Assembly: GCF_017854565.1 (NCBI RefSeq)
Contig: NZ_JAFMHJ010000002.1
Span: 1 to 64,000 of the forward strand
DNA from: Yoonia sp.
GTDB taxonomy: Bacteria > Pseudomonadota > Alphaproteobacteria > Rhodobacterales > Rhodobacteraceae
Reading direction: 5' to 3'
Length of the DNA: 64,000 nucleotides
The position numbers and the translations under genes are program-made. How positions within the stretch are numbered: the stretch's first letter is position 1; each line of letters begins with the position of its first letter. Under the pieces are notes generated by a model that was given only the letters and a program-made list of their open reading frames with translations, was not told the DNA's origin and ran no database searches. Shown piece after piece: positions 16,728 through 25,727 of the stretch.

Positions 16728-17767
16728 TCCGCCTTTGCATCGCCGCATTCACCATGACTTTCGCCATACCCATCCCCGTCGCAGCACAAGAGGCGGTCGC
16801 ACACATCACGGCAAACGGCAGCACGCCTGCAACCGAACTTGTTGTCCACTCGACCACGGATTACGTGATCTTCCGGCCCGCCCTAGAGGCCTTCGTGGCC
16901 AAGAACCCAACCGTCTCGATCACCTATGAACAATGGGGGTCCAACGCGCTTTATGCACAAAGCCTTGCCGCCTGCGAAGGCGATCTGCCCAAGGCAGACG
17001 CGGTGTTTTCTTCGGCAATTCACCAGATGGTGGCATTGGTCAATCACGCATGCGCCAGCCCTTACAGGTCGGCGGCGACCGCAGCGCTTGCGCCCACCCG
17101 GCGGTGGCGTGACGAGCTTTGGGGTGTGACGCATGAAGCTGCGGTTATCATCTACAACACAAAACTGGTCCCCGCGACTGACGCACCCCGCACACGGTTT
17201 GCGCTGCTTGATCTGATGCGCCAGCCCGGCACCACCTATGACGGTAAAATCGCGACATACGACATTGAAGCTTCGGGGCTTGGCTATCTGCTGGCCTTTG
17301 CAGACAGTCTTGAGGCGACGACCTTTGGTGCGCTTTTGGAGGGTTTCGCGCGAAGCAATGCGGTCGCAACCTGTTGTTCTGCGGAAATCATCAAAGGTGT
17401 GGCCGATGGCCGTTATCTGATCGCCTACAACGTGTTGGGGTCGTACATAGACCCGGTCGCGTCAGAAAACATTGGCGTTATCAAACCAGAGGACTACACG
17501 CTTTTCCTGTCGCGCGCGTACATGATTCCGCGTGGCGCCAGAAACCCGGTCATGTCAGCGGCACTGCTCGACTTTCTTCTGTCGCCGGAAGGTCAATCCG
17601 TTCTTGCCGACAGAAATCTGGTTGATCGTGGCGACAGCGAGGACACCAACCTGCCAATCAGCGCCCAACGCGACATCGCAATCGAGCCAGCCTTGCTGGT
17701 GGCCATCGACCAACACCGCCGCGTGCGTTTCATTGATCAGTGGCGATCGTCGTTCAGGCCAAAATGA
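16724..17767 (+). CDS. Extracellular solute-binding protein (AfuA/Fe3+-ABC type) co-encoded with TctDE
   Basis: A 347-residue periplasmic protein with a signal peptide (MIRLCIAAFTMTFAIPIPVA, cut near AAQEA). The fold looks like the iron(III)/2-aminoethylphosphonate-type binding proteins: VVHSTTDY at the start of domain 1, then EQWGSNALYAQSL and a C-terminal FLLSPEGQSVLADRNL. No ABC permease or ATPase genes follow. The ATGA overlap with tctE suggests a sensory job, presenting a ligand to the TctE periplasmic domain, rather than transport. This role is inference. Confidence 0.8.
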   Translation: MIRLCIAAFTMTFAIPIPVAAQEAVAHITANGSTPATELVVHSTTDYVIFRPALEAFVAKNPTVSITYEQWGSNALYAQSLAACEGDLPKADAVFSSAIHQMVALVNHACASPYRSAATAALAPTRRWRDELWGVTHEAAVIIYNTKLVPATDAPRTRFALLDLMRQPGTTYDGKIATYDIEASGLGYLLAFADSLEATTFGALLEGFARSNAVATCCSAEIIKGVADGRYLIAYNVLGSYIDPVASENIGVIKPEDYTLFLSRAYMIPRGARNPVMSAALLDFLLSPEGQSVLADRNLVDRGDSEDTNLPISAQRDIAIEPALLVAIDQHRRVRFIDQWRSSFRPK

Positions 17768-17794
17768 TGTCGCGCAGACTGCCCGATCTGTGCA

Positions 17795-18925
17795 TTAGCG
17801 ATCAAGTGCCGCGCGCCGATCAATCGCATGCCGCACGGCCAGATCAATGGTCTGCTGACCATGATGTTCAAATACAAAGCGCCGACCGGCATCAATCAAT
17901 CGGCCCGCCAATTGCGGATCAGCCGTCAGTCGCTGCAGCGCTGTGACAAAGTCGGCATCTGTCTCGGCCAACAAAAACGTACCATCGGGTACGACGTCCA
18001 ACCCCTCGACGGCCTTGGCGGTCGCGACGACAGGCACGCCCATGGCCATCGCCTCCAACACTTTCAAACGGGTGCCGCCGCCTTGGGCCAACGGGATCAG
18101 GGCCACTGTCGCACGCGCATAGAAAGGCGCCAGATCCGCAGGGTCGCCAATCAATGTGACACCGGGCACGCCAGCGGCATGGCGGCGCAAAAGCCGGCCC
18201 GGCGATCTGCCGCAAATGTCCAGCGTGGCATCGGGGAACACCGCGCGGATTGCCGGCTGGATACAGTGCAACAGTCGTTTGCCGGCTTCGATATTGGGCC
18301 GATACCCAAGATGGCCGACAAACAGCGCCCGCGCGATCCAGGGATCAGGCGGTGAATGTGGTTCAGCGTGCCGGCACCACGCAGGGGCGGGGTTGGGGAT
18401 AACGTCCATCAATATATGGTCCCCGACAATGCGTTGCATCAATGCCACATCGCGTGCCGAACACATCCAGATCCGATCAGCAATTTCGGCCAATTGCCTT
18501 TCAGCGGCTTGGGCGTATCGCCAGCGCTTGCGAAACCGCAGAGCGGCCAGCCAGCCATATTTTGCCCGGTCAACTTCTTGTTGCAGTGCGCTTTCGACAT
18601 TGTGCATGTCGATAATCACGCGACGCCCATCTGCGATCAGCCGCTTGGCGATGTCGCCCAGAAATACGCCGTCAACCACCACCATATCCGGGTCTATCCG
18701 CGCAACTTGCCCGGCAACGTCCGCAATGACCACAGGCTGCAGGTCCGCTTCGATGAACGATACCTTGCGCGTCGGGTAGCGCTTTTGCGTGCCATAGCAG
18801 TCCTGTACTGCTATGGTGTTGGTCCGCGCAACGCCGGACAGGCCAAGGCCCACGGCAAGGTTTCGCAAATCAGCACCAGATCCATGCGCCAGCGGAGGTT
18901 CATATACGATATGTACGATGTTCAT
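17795..18925 (-). CDS. Glycosyltransferase, GT4 family
   Basis: A 376-residue GT-B glycosyltransferase of the RfaB/GT4 type. The N-terminal Rossmann domain begins MNIVHIVYEPP with a Gly-containing loop (HGSGADLRN). The C-terminal domain has ARALFVGHLGYRPN, LDICGRSPG and the nucleotide-sugar signature PLAQGGGTRLKVLEAMAMGVPVV (residues about 300-320; the usual E-x7-E is partly changed). It transfers a sugar from an activated donor to a polysaccharide or lipid acceptor that cannot be named from sequence. ATG at 18925 lies inside the start of the divergent glycosyltransferase gene. Confidence 0.85.
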   Translation of the reverse strand: MNIVHIVYEPPLAHGSGADLRNLAVGLGLSGVARTNTIAVQDCYGTQKRYPTRKVSFIEADLQPVVIADVAGQVARIDPDMVVVDGVFLGDIAKRLIADGRRVIIDMHNVESALQQEVDRAKYGWLAALRFRKRWRYAQAAERQLAEIADRIWMCSARDVALMQRIVGDHILMDVIPNPAPAWCRHAEPHSPPDPWIARALFVGHLGYRPNIEAGKRLLHCIQPAIRAVFPDATLDICGRSPGRLLRRHAAGVPGVTLIGDPADLAPFYARATVALIPLAQGGGTRLKVLEAMAMGVPVVATAKAVEGLDVVPDGTFLLAETDADFVTALQRLTADPQLAGRLIDAGRRFVFEHHGQQTIDLAVRHAIDRRAALDR

Positions 18926-20518
18926 GGGCACAGCCTGACAATTTCACATTGCATCCATCAAACATGGAAAACCGAGGACATTCCAGACCCCAAGGAATGG
19001 CCAGACAGTTGGAAGCGCCTGAATCCCGGCTGGGATTATCGGCTCTGGACGGACAGTGATTTGCGCGGCCTTGTCCACGACCACTATCCCGAGTTGGAGG
19101 ACCTTTATTTGTCCTATCCCAACCCGGTGCAGCGGGCAGACATGGGGCGTTATCTGATCCTGCATCATTGCGGCGGGGTCTATGCCGACCTTGATACCGA
19201 ATGCGTCTCCCCGCTTGATGTCATCGCGCAGGACACGCGGGTGATCTTGGCCGAAGAGCCGATCGAGCATCACCATCACGCCACCCGGCTTGGCCTTAGC
19301 CGTGTGATTTTCAACGGCGTCATGGCCAGCCCCAAAGGGCATCCATTCTGGGAACATCTTATCGCGCTGCTGGTTCGGTCGCGGCATGCCAGCGGCTATG
19401 TACTTGAATCTACCGGTCCTGTCGTTTTGACAAGCGCGGTGGCGACATTCGACGAACCTGACACCCTTGCCATCCAGTCCTGTCATCTGTTCAATCCGCT
19501 GACCGACCAAGGGTGGCGCAGCACGGCTGTGCCATTTGGCGATTATGCGGGTCACCATATCTGCAACCACTATTGGCGTGGGTCGTGGTATCGCCTGCCG
19601 ACGTCCAATCGCACGACGCGCATGAAACGCAAGCTCCGCAAGGCACAATACAACCTGACACGCGGCCCGTTTCTGGGCCAGATGCAGCTGAAAAAGCAAA
19701 TCAACATGTCGGTTTTGCATCGCCCCGTGGCACCGACCGACACCAATGTCAGTATCTTGATCCCGGTGCGCGATGCAGAACCGTTTCTGGATCGGTGCTT
19801 TGCACTGCTGCTGGCGCTGGATTACCCAAAGGATCAGTTGAAAATCGTCTTCTGCGAAGGCGACAGCACGGATCACACGACTGAGAAACTGGCGGAGTTG
19901 GCAGATAAGCACCGCAGTGAATTCCGCGATATTATCGTGACACGCTGCGTCACGGGCGCCCCGCTGGACCGATCCAAGCGGTGGCTTCGTGCGCTGCAAC
20001 TGGCCCGCCGCTCCAATCTGGCAAAGGTGCGCAATCACTTGATTGATCGGGGCATCGCGGATGACGATCACTGGGCGCTTTGGATTGACGTAGATGTCTG
20101 CGACTATGATTCCAGCGTTCTGAAACGACTTCTGGCCGAACGGACCAAGGTCGTCACACCCGATTGCGTTCTTGAGTGGGGCGGGAAAAGCTATGATTTG
20201 AACGCATTTCATGACGACGGCAGCGCGCGCGACCATACCTATTACAAATACGTAAAACGCGGCCTGTTCATGCCGCCGGTCACCTACCGTCAGCGCCGTC
20301 CGCTGCATGCGTTACGTTGCCTTGAACGGGTGCCCTTGTCATCGGTCGGGGGCACCATGTTGCTGGTGCACGCGGCGGTGCATCGGGCCGGCGTGCGGTT
20401 CCCCGAAATTCCATATGATGATTTGCTGGAAACCGAAGGTTTTGGACGCAGTTGCCGGGATTTTGGCGTGACGCCCATCGGGCTTCCGAATGTGCAGATC
20501 AAACATGTAAAGTCGTGA
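18911..20518 (+). CDS. Two-domain glycosyltransferase: OCH1-like (GT32) fused to Anp1/Mnn9-like (GT62)
   Basis: A 535-residue protein. Residues 13-100 match the GT32/OCH1 pattern: CIHQTWK, W..LNPGWDYRLWTD, QRADMGRYLILHHCGGVY, then DXD as DLD (93-95). Residues 279-535 match the Anp1/Mnn9 (GT62) pattern: SILIPVRDAE, CEGDSTDHT, SNLAKVRNHLI, WALWIDVDV (DXD 393-395), VVTPDCVLEW and YDLNAF. In yeast these families start and extend the alpha-1,6-mannan backbone. A basic linker of about 40 residues (TRMKRKLRKAQ) joins the domains. There is no signal peptide or membrane helix, so it should be cytosolic or peripheral. ATG at 18911 is chosen because the GT32 fold begins right after it; 18884 is an alternative. 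The long upstream frame to 18356 is antisense to the GT4 gene. Confidence 0.82.
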   Translation: MYDVHGHSLTISHCIHQTWKTEDIPDPKEWPDSWKRLNPGWDYRLWTDSDLRGLVHDHYPELEDLYLSYPNPVQRADMGRYLILHHCGGVYADLDTECVSPLDVIAQDTRVILAEEPIEHHHHATRLGLSRVIFNGVMASPKGHPFWEHLIALLVRSRHASGYVLESTGPVVLTSAVATFDEPDTLAIQSCHLFNPLTDQGWRSTAVPFGDYAGHHICNHYWRGSWYRLPTSNRTTRMKRKLRKAQYNLTRGPFLGQMQLKKQINMSVLHRPVAPTDTNVSILIPVRDAEPFLDRCFALLLALDYPKDQLKIVFCEGDSTDHTTEKLAELADKHRSEFRDIIVTRCVTGAPLDRSKRWLRALQLARRSNLAKVRNHLIDRGIADDDHWALWIDVDVCDYDSSVLKRLLAERTKVVTPDCVLEWGGKSYDLNAFHDDGSARDHTYYKYVKRGLFMPPVTYRQRRPLHALRCLERVPLSSVGGTMLLVHAAVHRAGVRFPEIPYDDLLETEGFGRSCRDFGVTPIGLPNVQIKHVKS

Positions 20519-20591
20519 CCGCAGGCTGCAGCGGGGCATGCAGAATGGGTACACAAGCCGTACGCACAGCGTACATACGATGCAGGGCGCG

Positions 20592-20978
20592 TCAGGCCCC
20601 TTCGAGACCTTTCAGGATCGGGCAATCGGGGCGATTGTCACCGGCACATTCCTGCACCAATTCCGCCAGCGTATCGCGCATGGCGGCCAGACCGGCGATC
20701 TTGGTCTCGATCTCGGTCAGGTGGTGTTTGGCGATGGCACGGACATCGGCGCTGGCGCGGCTGCGGTCACCCCATAGCGCCAGCAGGTTGCGACAGTCTT
20801 CGATGGAAAACCCAAGCGCGCGGGCACGGGCCAGAAACGCCAGTTTATGTGCATCGCTTTGACCAAAGATGCGGTAACCGTTCGCGCCCCGCTCCGGCGT
20901 GACCAGCCCGATGTCTTCGTAGTAGCGGATCGTCTTGGCAGGTAGTCCGGTCTGGGTGGCGACGTCACCGATATTCAT
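20592..20978 (-). CDS. cueR: Copper-responsive MerR-family activator CueR
   Basis: A 128-residue MerR protein. The winged HTH has [20 protein letters not shown] and [11 protein letters not shown] dimerisation helix follows, then a metal loop CAGDNRPDC with Cys111 and Cys119, almost the same spacing and positions as the Cu(I) ligands Cys112 and Cys120 of E. coli CueR. The ATG overlaps the copA stop (ATGA), so it is made from the copA transcript. It should bind the promoter at 23432-23462 and activate it on Cu(I), Ag(I) or Au(I). Confidence 0.92.
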   Translation of the reverse strand: MNIGDVATQTGLPAKTIRYYEDIGLVTPERGANGYRIFGQSDAHKLAFLARARALGFSIEDCRNLLALWGDRSRASADVRAIAKHHLTEIETKIAGLAAMRDTLAELVQECAGDNRPDCPILKGLEGA

Positions 20979-23404
20979 GATGCTATCCCTTTGACCCAGC
21001 GCAGACGCAGGGCATTTGTGACGACCAGAACGCTGGACAGCGCCATCGCCCCAGCAGCAAGCGCCGGTGACAGCAGCACGCCCCAGACCGGATAGAGAAC
21101 CCCTGCCGCGACCGGCACCAGCAACACGTTATAGCCGAACGCCCAGCTAAGGTTTTGCCGGATATTTGCCATCGTGGCCCGGCTGACCGCGATGCCATTC
21201 AGCACGCCGACGGGGTCGCCCGACATCAGCACGACATCCGCGCTTTCCACGGCGACATCGGTGCCGGTGCCGATGGCAATGCCGACATCAGCGGCAGCCA
21301 GAGCGGGCGCATCGTTGATCCCATCCCCGACAAAGGCCACCTTGGCCCCATCCGCCTGCAAGGCCCGGATCGCGTCAACCTTGCCAGCGGGCAGCACATC
21401 TGAAATCACATCCGCCACGCCCAGCTCTGCGCCAATCGCCGCGCCCGTGCGTGCGGCGTCGCCGGTGATCATCACCACCCGCACGCCTCGCGCCTGCAAA
21501 CCCGCGATGGTCGCCTTGGCGCTGGGGCGCAGCGTATCGGCCACGCCGATGACACCGGCCGCGGCCCCGTCGATGGCGACCATGATCGCAGTCTTGCCTG
21601 CTGAGGACAATGCGGCGGCCTGTGCAACCAGCGGTTCGGGGTCGATGCCTTCCTTTTCCAGCAATCGCGCCGCGCCGATCAGCACCCGGCGCCCGTCCAC
21701 CAGCGCAGACAGGCCGTGGCCGGTGATCGCGGCAAAGTCCGTCACTGCCGGGAACGGTTTTTGGGCCGCTGCCACAATCGCGTGACCCAGCGGATGTTCT
21801 GACAGCGCCTCGACTGCGGCGACATCGCGCAACAGGGTGTCCGCGTCGCCGTTCAGCGGGATCACGTCGGTCAGGGCGGGTTTGCCCATGGTCAGCGTGC
21901 CGGTCTTGTCAAAGGCCACCACATCGACGCCTTGCAACGCCTGCAGCGCATCCCCCTGACGAAACAGCACACCCAGTTCCGCCGCGCGCCCGGTGCCCAC
22001 CATGATCGACGTCGGCGTCGCCAGCCCCATTGCGCAGGGGCAGGCAATGATCAGGACGGACACGCCCGCGACCAAAGCATACGACAGCACCGGCGCCGGG
22101 CCCAGCACCAGCCAGATCAGCACCGTCAGCGTCGCGATCACCATAACCCCCGGCACGAACCACGCCGTGACCCGGTTGACCAGATCCTGCACCGGCAGGC
22201 GCGCGCCCTGGGCCGCTTCGACCATCGCGATGATGCGCGCCAGCATCGTGTCGCCGCCGACTGCCGTCGCACGCATTTTCAGCGCACCATTGCCGTTGAC
22301 GGTGCCACCGACCAGCGTGCCGCCTTTGGTTTTCTCTACGGGCACGGGTTCGCCGGTAATCATGCTTTCATCCACGAATGACGCGCCATCGCGCACCACC
22401 CCATCGGTTGCGATGCGTTCGCCCGGCCGGATGATCAGGACATCGCCGCGCACCACATCGGCAATCGGCACCTCTATCTCGGCACCGTCGCGCAACAGGC
22501 GCGCGGTGGCGGGGCGCAGGCCGATCAGGCGTTTGATCGCCGCCCCGGTCTGGCCCTTGGCCCGCGCCTCGAGCCAGCGGCCCAGCAAGATGAGGGTGAC
22601 GATGACGGCTGCCGCCTCGAAGTACACAGCGCGGGTGTCGGCGGGCAGCAGGCCGGGCGCGAAAAGCGCGATGGTGGAAAACGCCCACGCCGCCGAGGTG
22701 CCCAGCACCACAAGCGAATTCATGTCAGGGGACAGACGGATCAACGCAGGCACGCCTTTGGTGAAAAAACCCCGGCCCGGCCCGGCCAGCACGAGCGTCG
22801 TCAGGATAAACTGGATCATCCAGCTGGTCGGCGTGCCGATCGTGCGTGCGATCAGGTGGTGCAGGTCGGGAAAGATGTGGCCGCCCATTTCCATCACAAA
22901 GACCGGCAGGGTCAGGGCCGCCGTAATCAAGAAGTGACGCAGATACACCTTGGCCTCTTGGGCCTGGCGGTTGTCGGTGGGCTGTGTGGTGTCAAGCGGG
23001 GCGGCGGCATAGCCGACAGCGGCCACCGCGTCCTGCAATGGGACCGGGTCGGTCAGGGTGATCACGGTGGCAGTGGCGTCGGCCAGATTGACCGTGGCCG
23101 ACAGCACGCCGGGCACGTCTTGCAGGGCGGTTTCGACCCGATTGACGCAGGACGCACAGGTCATGCCAGTGATGGCGAGACGCATTTTTTGCGGCAACGC
23201 GGGATATCCCGCTGCTTTGAGCGCGCCCGCGACGGCCCGCCCGGTGCCCGCACCATCAAGCTGCACCGTCGCGGAGGCATTGGCGAGGTTCACATGCGCC
23301 TGACGAACGCCCGAGACGGCTGTAATCGCTTTTTCCGCGCGCCCCACGCAGGATGCGCAGGTCATCCCGTCGATGCCGAATTTGATCTCTGTGGCCTGTG
23401 CCAT
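20975..23404 (-). CDS. copA: Cu(I)-exporting P1B-type ATPase CopA
   Basis: An 809-residue copper pump with two N-terminal metal-binding domains (GMTCASC at residues 13-19 with Cys16/Cys19, and at 80-86 with Cys83/Cys86). It has eight membrane segments, the ion site CPC in IIACPCAMG, the phosphorylation motif DKTGTLT, the hinge [10 protein letters not shown] and the later membrane copper ligands (FGYN and MALSS). This set defines P1B-1 Cu+ export. The operator before it is a CueR-type promoter. A 4-bp overlap links it to cueR. Confidence 0.96.
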   Translation of the reverse strand: MAQATEIKFGIDGMTCASCVGRAEKAITAVSGVRQAHVNLANASATVQLDGAGTGRAVAGALKAAGYPALPQKMRLAITGMTCASCVNRVETALQDVPGVLSATVNLADATATVITLTDPVPLQDAVAAVGYAAAPLDTTQPTDNRQAQEAKVYLRHFLITAALTLPVFVMEMGGHIFPDLHHLIARTIGTPTSWMIQFILTTLVLAGPGRGFFTKGVPALIRLSPDMNSLVVLGTSAAWAFSTIALFAPGLLPADTRAVYFEAAAVIVTLILLGRWLEARAKGQTGAAIKRLIGLRPATARLLRDGAEIEVPIADVVRGDVLIIRPGERIATDGVVRDGASFVDESMITGEPVPVEKTKGGTLVGGTVNGNGALKMRATAVGGDTMLARIIAMVEAAQGARLPVQDLVNRVTAWFVPGVMVIATLTVLIWLVLGPAPVLSYALVAGVSVLIIACPCAMGLATPTSIMVGTGRAAELGVLFRQGDALQALQGVDVVAFDKTGTLTMGKPALTDVIPLNGDADTLLRDVAAVEALSEHPLGHAIVAAAQKPFPAVTDFAAITGHGLSALVDGRRVLIGAARLLEKEGIDPEPLVAQAAALSSAGKTAIMVAIDGAAAGVIGVADTLRPSAKATIAGLQARGVRVVMITGDAARTGAAIGAELGVADVISDVLPAGKVDAIRALQADGAKVAFVGDGINDAPALAAADVGIAIGTGTDVAVESADVVLMSGDPVGVLNGIAVSRATMANIRQNLSWAFGYNVLLVPVAAGVLYPVWGVLLSPALAAGAMALSSVLVVTNALRLRWVKGIAS

Positions 23405-23431
23405 GATACCGTTCCCCTATGGTTCTGCCAC

Positions 23432-23462
23432 TACATAGGGGTTCCAGTCACAGGAAGGTCAA
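23432..23462 (-). promoter_or_regulatory. CueR-type promoter of copA-cueR
   Basis: On the minus strand, TTGACC (-35, 23457-23462) and TATGTA (-10, 23432-23437) are separated by 19 bp, the over-long spacer typical of MerR-activated promoters. The spacer carries the dyad CTTCC-TGTGACT-GGAAC, close to the CueR/MerR box CCTTCC-N7-GGAAGG. Confidence 0.85.
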
Positions 23463-23480
23463 GGGCGTAATCCTATCAGA

Positions 23481-24815
23481 TCAGCCTTTGCCTTTCCACG
23501 GCACCAATATCCGTTCGGCCCAGCGCATCAGCATGTCGATGCTGAACCCGATGATCCCGATCAGGATGATGCCCATCAACACGATATCCGTGCTTTGGAA
23601 TTTGGACGCGACCATGATCATCATGCCGGCCCCCTTTTCTGCCGCGACCAATTCGGCGGCGACCACGGTGCCCCAGCAGACGCCCATCGCCACGCGCGCC
23701 CCGGTGAAGATTTCGGGCAGCGAGTTGGGGATGATCACATGGCGCATGATCTGCCATTTCGATGCGCCAAGGCTGTAGGCCGCATGCACCTTGGAAATCC
23801 GCACGCCGGACACGCCGGATCGCGCGGCAATGGCCATGATCCACAGCGCGGCAAGGAACAGCAGGATGATCTTGCCCACTTCGCCGATGCCCGCCCAGAT
23901 GATCACCAACGGGATCAGGGCCAGCGGCGGCACCGGGCGCATGAATTCGACGATCGGATCAAACCAGCCGCGAAACCAGTTGGACAGCCCCATCGCATAG
24001 CCTAGCGGGATGCCGATCAGCGCCCCGAGCGTAAAGCCGACGATGACCCGGAACAGCGAATAGCCAAGGTGTTCGGCAAGGGTAGAGTTGCGGTAGCCCT
24101 CGGTGGCGATTTCGGTCATGCGTTTCCACACCGCTTCGGGGGCGGGCAGCCAGATTGGTTCCATCTGCACGCCAGACGCCGGGATGATGTTCAACGTCCC
24201 TTTGCCGGACATCGTGACGCTGCCGAAAGCCACTTTGACGGACCCGTCAGGCGCGATGGGCTGGCCGTTGACGGCGGTGACGAACGTGCCGTCGTCGCGA
24301 CCCATTTCGTCGTTGTTGTCGACCCGCAGCAGCGCGCTGCGATAGCTGGCGATAGCGATGGCATCATTCTTGGCGATCCCATCACCGGGACTGATTTCGG
24401 GGGCTGCGGTTTCGACCGTGGCGGGATGCACCACGACCGAAACCGTCGCATCGTCGGTTTGCCCGTCCGGTGTCATGATCGTATAAGTAAACGACCCGTC
24501 ACCCACGAATGGCCCCGGCGCATGCATGAAACCGGGCAGCAATCGGGACCCGGTGAACGCCGCCCAAAGGACAAAGATCAGCACGATGGACACCACCGAT
24601 GCGACCGAATTCGAGGTTACCGCGCTTTCGTCACCAAAGGTCACGGTCTTGAGAGAGCTATAGTCATGTTTGGGGGTCAACAGCCGTTTGATCCCGGTCC
24701 AGATCATCATCGTCAGCAGGATCAGCAGGATGTAGCCAATCACATAGGGGGCTGCTGCGAAAAGCGTTTTGAGGACGGCCCAGAGTTCGCCCCAGAGGTT
24801 GCCAAGCAATTCCAT
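23481..24815 (-). CDS. tauC: Taurine ABC transporter permease TauC with a periplasmic insertion
   Basis: A 444-residue protein, longer than the usual TauC/SsuC permease of about 260-280 residues. Residues about 245-440 are the normal permease core, with EAA-loop-like YSLGASKWQIMRHVIIPNSLP. In front of it lie two extra helices (about 22-42 and 71-89) and a periplasmic insertion (about 100-220). The insertion carries GDGSFTYTIMTPDGQTDDAT and NGQPIAPDGSVKVAFG, which look like cadherin/VCBS-type beta-sandwich repeats. It overlaps tauB by one base. It imports taurine with TauA and TauB. The role of the insertion is unknown. Confidence 0.88.
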   Translation of the reverse strand: MELLGNLWGELWAVLKTLFAAAPYVIGYILLILLTMMIWTGIKRLLTPKHDYSSLKTVTFGDESAVTSNSVASVVSIVLIFVLWAAFTGSRLLPGFMHAPGPFVGDGSFTYTIMTPDGQTDDATVSVVVHPATVETAAPEISPGDGIAKNDAIAIASYRSALLRVDNNDEMGRDDGTFVTAVNGQPIAPDGSVKVAFGSVTMSGKGTLNIIPASGVQMEPIWLPAPEAVWKRMTEIATEGYRNSTLAEHLGYSLFRVIVGFTLGALIGIPLGYAMGLSNWFRGWFDPIVEFMRPVPPLALIPLVIIWAGIGEVGKIILLFLAALWIMAIAARSGVSGVRISKVHAAYSLGASKWQIMRHVIIPNSLPEIFTGARVAMGVCWGTVVAAELVAAEKGAGMMIMVASKFQSTDIVLMGIILIGIIGFSIDMLMRWAERILVPWKGKG

Positions 24816-25630
24816 TATGCAGTCTCCGTCCGGCCCATGATTTCTTCTTCCATATCCCAGATCATCCCCAGAATTTCTTCGCGGGTTTCGGCGAATTTAG
24901 GGTGCTTCTTGACCTCGCGCAGGTCTTGACCGACGCCCATTTCTGCAAAGGGCAGGCGATATTCGGTGTGAATGCGACCGGGGCGCGGGGCCATCACGAT
25001 CAGGCGCTCGCCCAATAGCAGCGCCTCTTCCACAGAGTGGGTGATCAGGATGATCGTCTTGCCGGTTTCCTTCCACAGCTTCAGAACAAGGCCCTGCATC
25101 TTTTCACGCGTCAGCGCATCAAGCGCGCCAAGCGGTTCATCCATCAAGATCACGTCGGGTTCATTGGCAAGGCAGCGGGCCAATGCGACGCGCTGCTGCA
25201 TGCCGCCCGAAAGTTCATAAACCGCCTTGTCTTTGAAATCCTGCAGGCCGACCACATCAAGCAGGTGATCGACGATCTGCGCCTTGGGCGCTTTGGCCAT
25301 GCCTTTCATCGACGGGCCGAAACCGACGTTTTCACGCACGCTCATCCATTCGAACAGGGCGCCCTGCTGAAACACCATGCCGCGTTCCGGGCCGGGGCCG
25401 CTGACGGTTTTGCCATTCAGGATTATGGTGCCTGCGGTTGGGGCCAAAAACCCCGCAACGATATTCAGAAGAGTCGTTTTTCCGCAGCCCGATGGCCCCA
25501 GAACCGATAGTAGCTCGCCTGCTTTCAGGTCGACGGACACGTCTTGCAGCGCCTGCACCGATGATCCGTTCGGCAGGTCGAACCGCATGGATAGCTTGTC
25601 TATTTGAAGTCCCGACATATGCCGCCCCAT
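24815..25630 (-). CDS. tauB: Taurine ABC transporter ATP-binding protein TauB
   Basis: A 271-residue ABC ATPase of the nitrate/sulfonate/taurine family. It has Walker A GPSGCGKTT, the Q-loop GMVFQQGALFEW, signature LSGGMQQRVALARCLA, Walker B VILMDEPLGALD and the switch His in LITHSVEEA. The start is ATG at 25630 (MGRHMSGLQ), with AGGA 6 nt upstream; the ATG at 25618 is an alternative. It powers TauC. It lies about 100 bp after tauA, with a hairpin between them. Confidence 0.93.
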   Translation of the reverse strand: MGRHMSGLQIDKLSMRFDLPNGSSVQALQDVSVDLKAGELLSVLGPSGCGKTTLLNIVAGFLAPTAGTIILNGKTVSGPGPERGMVFQQGALFEWMSVRENVGFGPSMKGMAKAPKAQIVDHLLDVVGLQDFKDKAVYELSGGMQQRVALARCLANEPDVILMDEPLGALDALTREKMQGLVLKLWKETGKTIILITHSVEEALLLGERLIVMAPRPGRIHTEYRLPFAEMGVGQDLREVKKHPKFAETREEILGMIWDMEEEIMGRTETA

Positions 25631-25686
25631 TGTTGTTCCTGAAAATCCTTGCGCGGCGCAGGCAAGGATCATCACGACAACCAAGG

Positions 25687-25719
25687 GGCGGCTGGCGCAG
25701 CGAACCCGCGCCAGCCGCC
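25687..25719 (-). terminator. Strong stem-loop between tauA and tauB
   Basis: A perfect 12-bp stem (GGCGGCTGGCGC, 25687-25698, with GCGCCAGCCGCC, 25708-25719) and a 9-nt loop, starting 9 nt after the tauA stop on the transcript. No U-tract follows. It likely stabilises tauA mRNA or ends part of the transcripts before tauBC. Confidence 0.7.
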
Positions 25720-25727
25720 GATCGTTA

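Noticed and set aside
18356-18910. Open frame extending the glycosyltransferase fusion about 185 residues upstream
   Set aside because: It is antisense to the GT4 gene, has no family resemblance and would bury the GT32 start; ATG at 18911 (or 18884) fits the domain.
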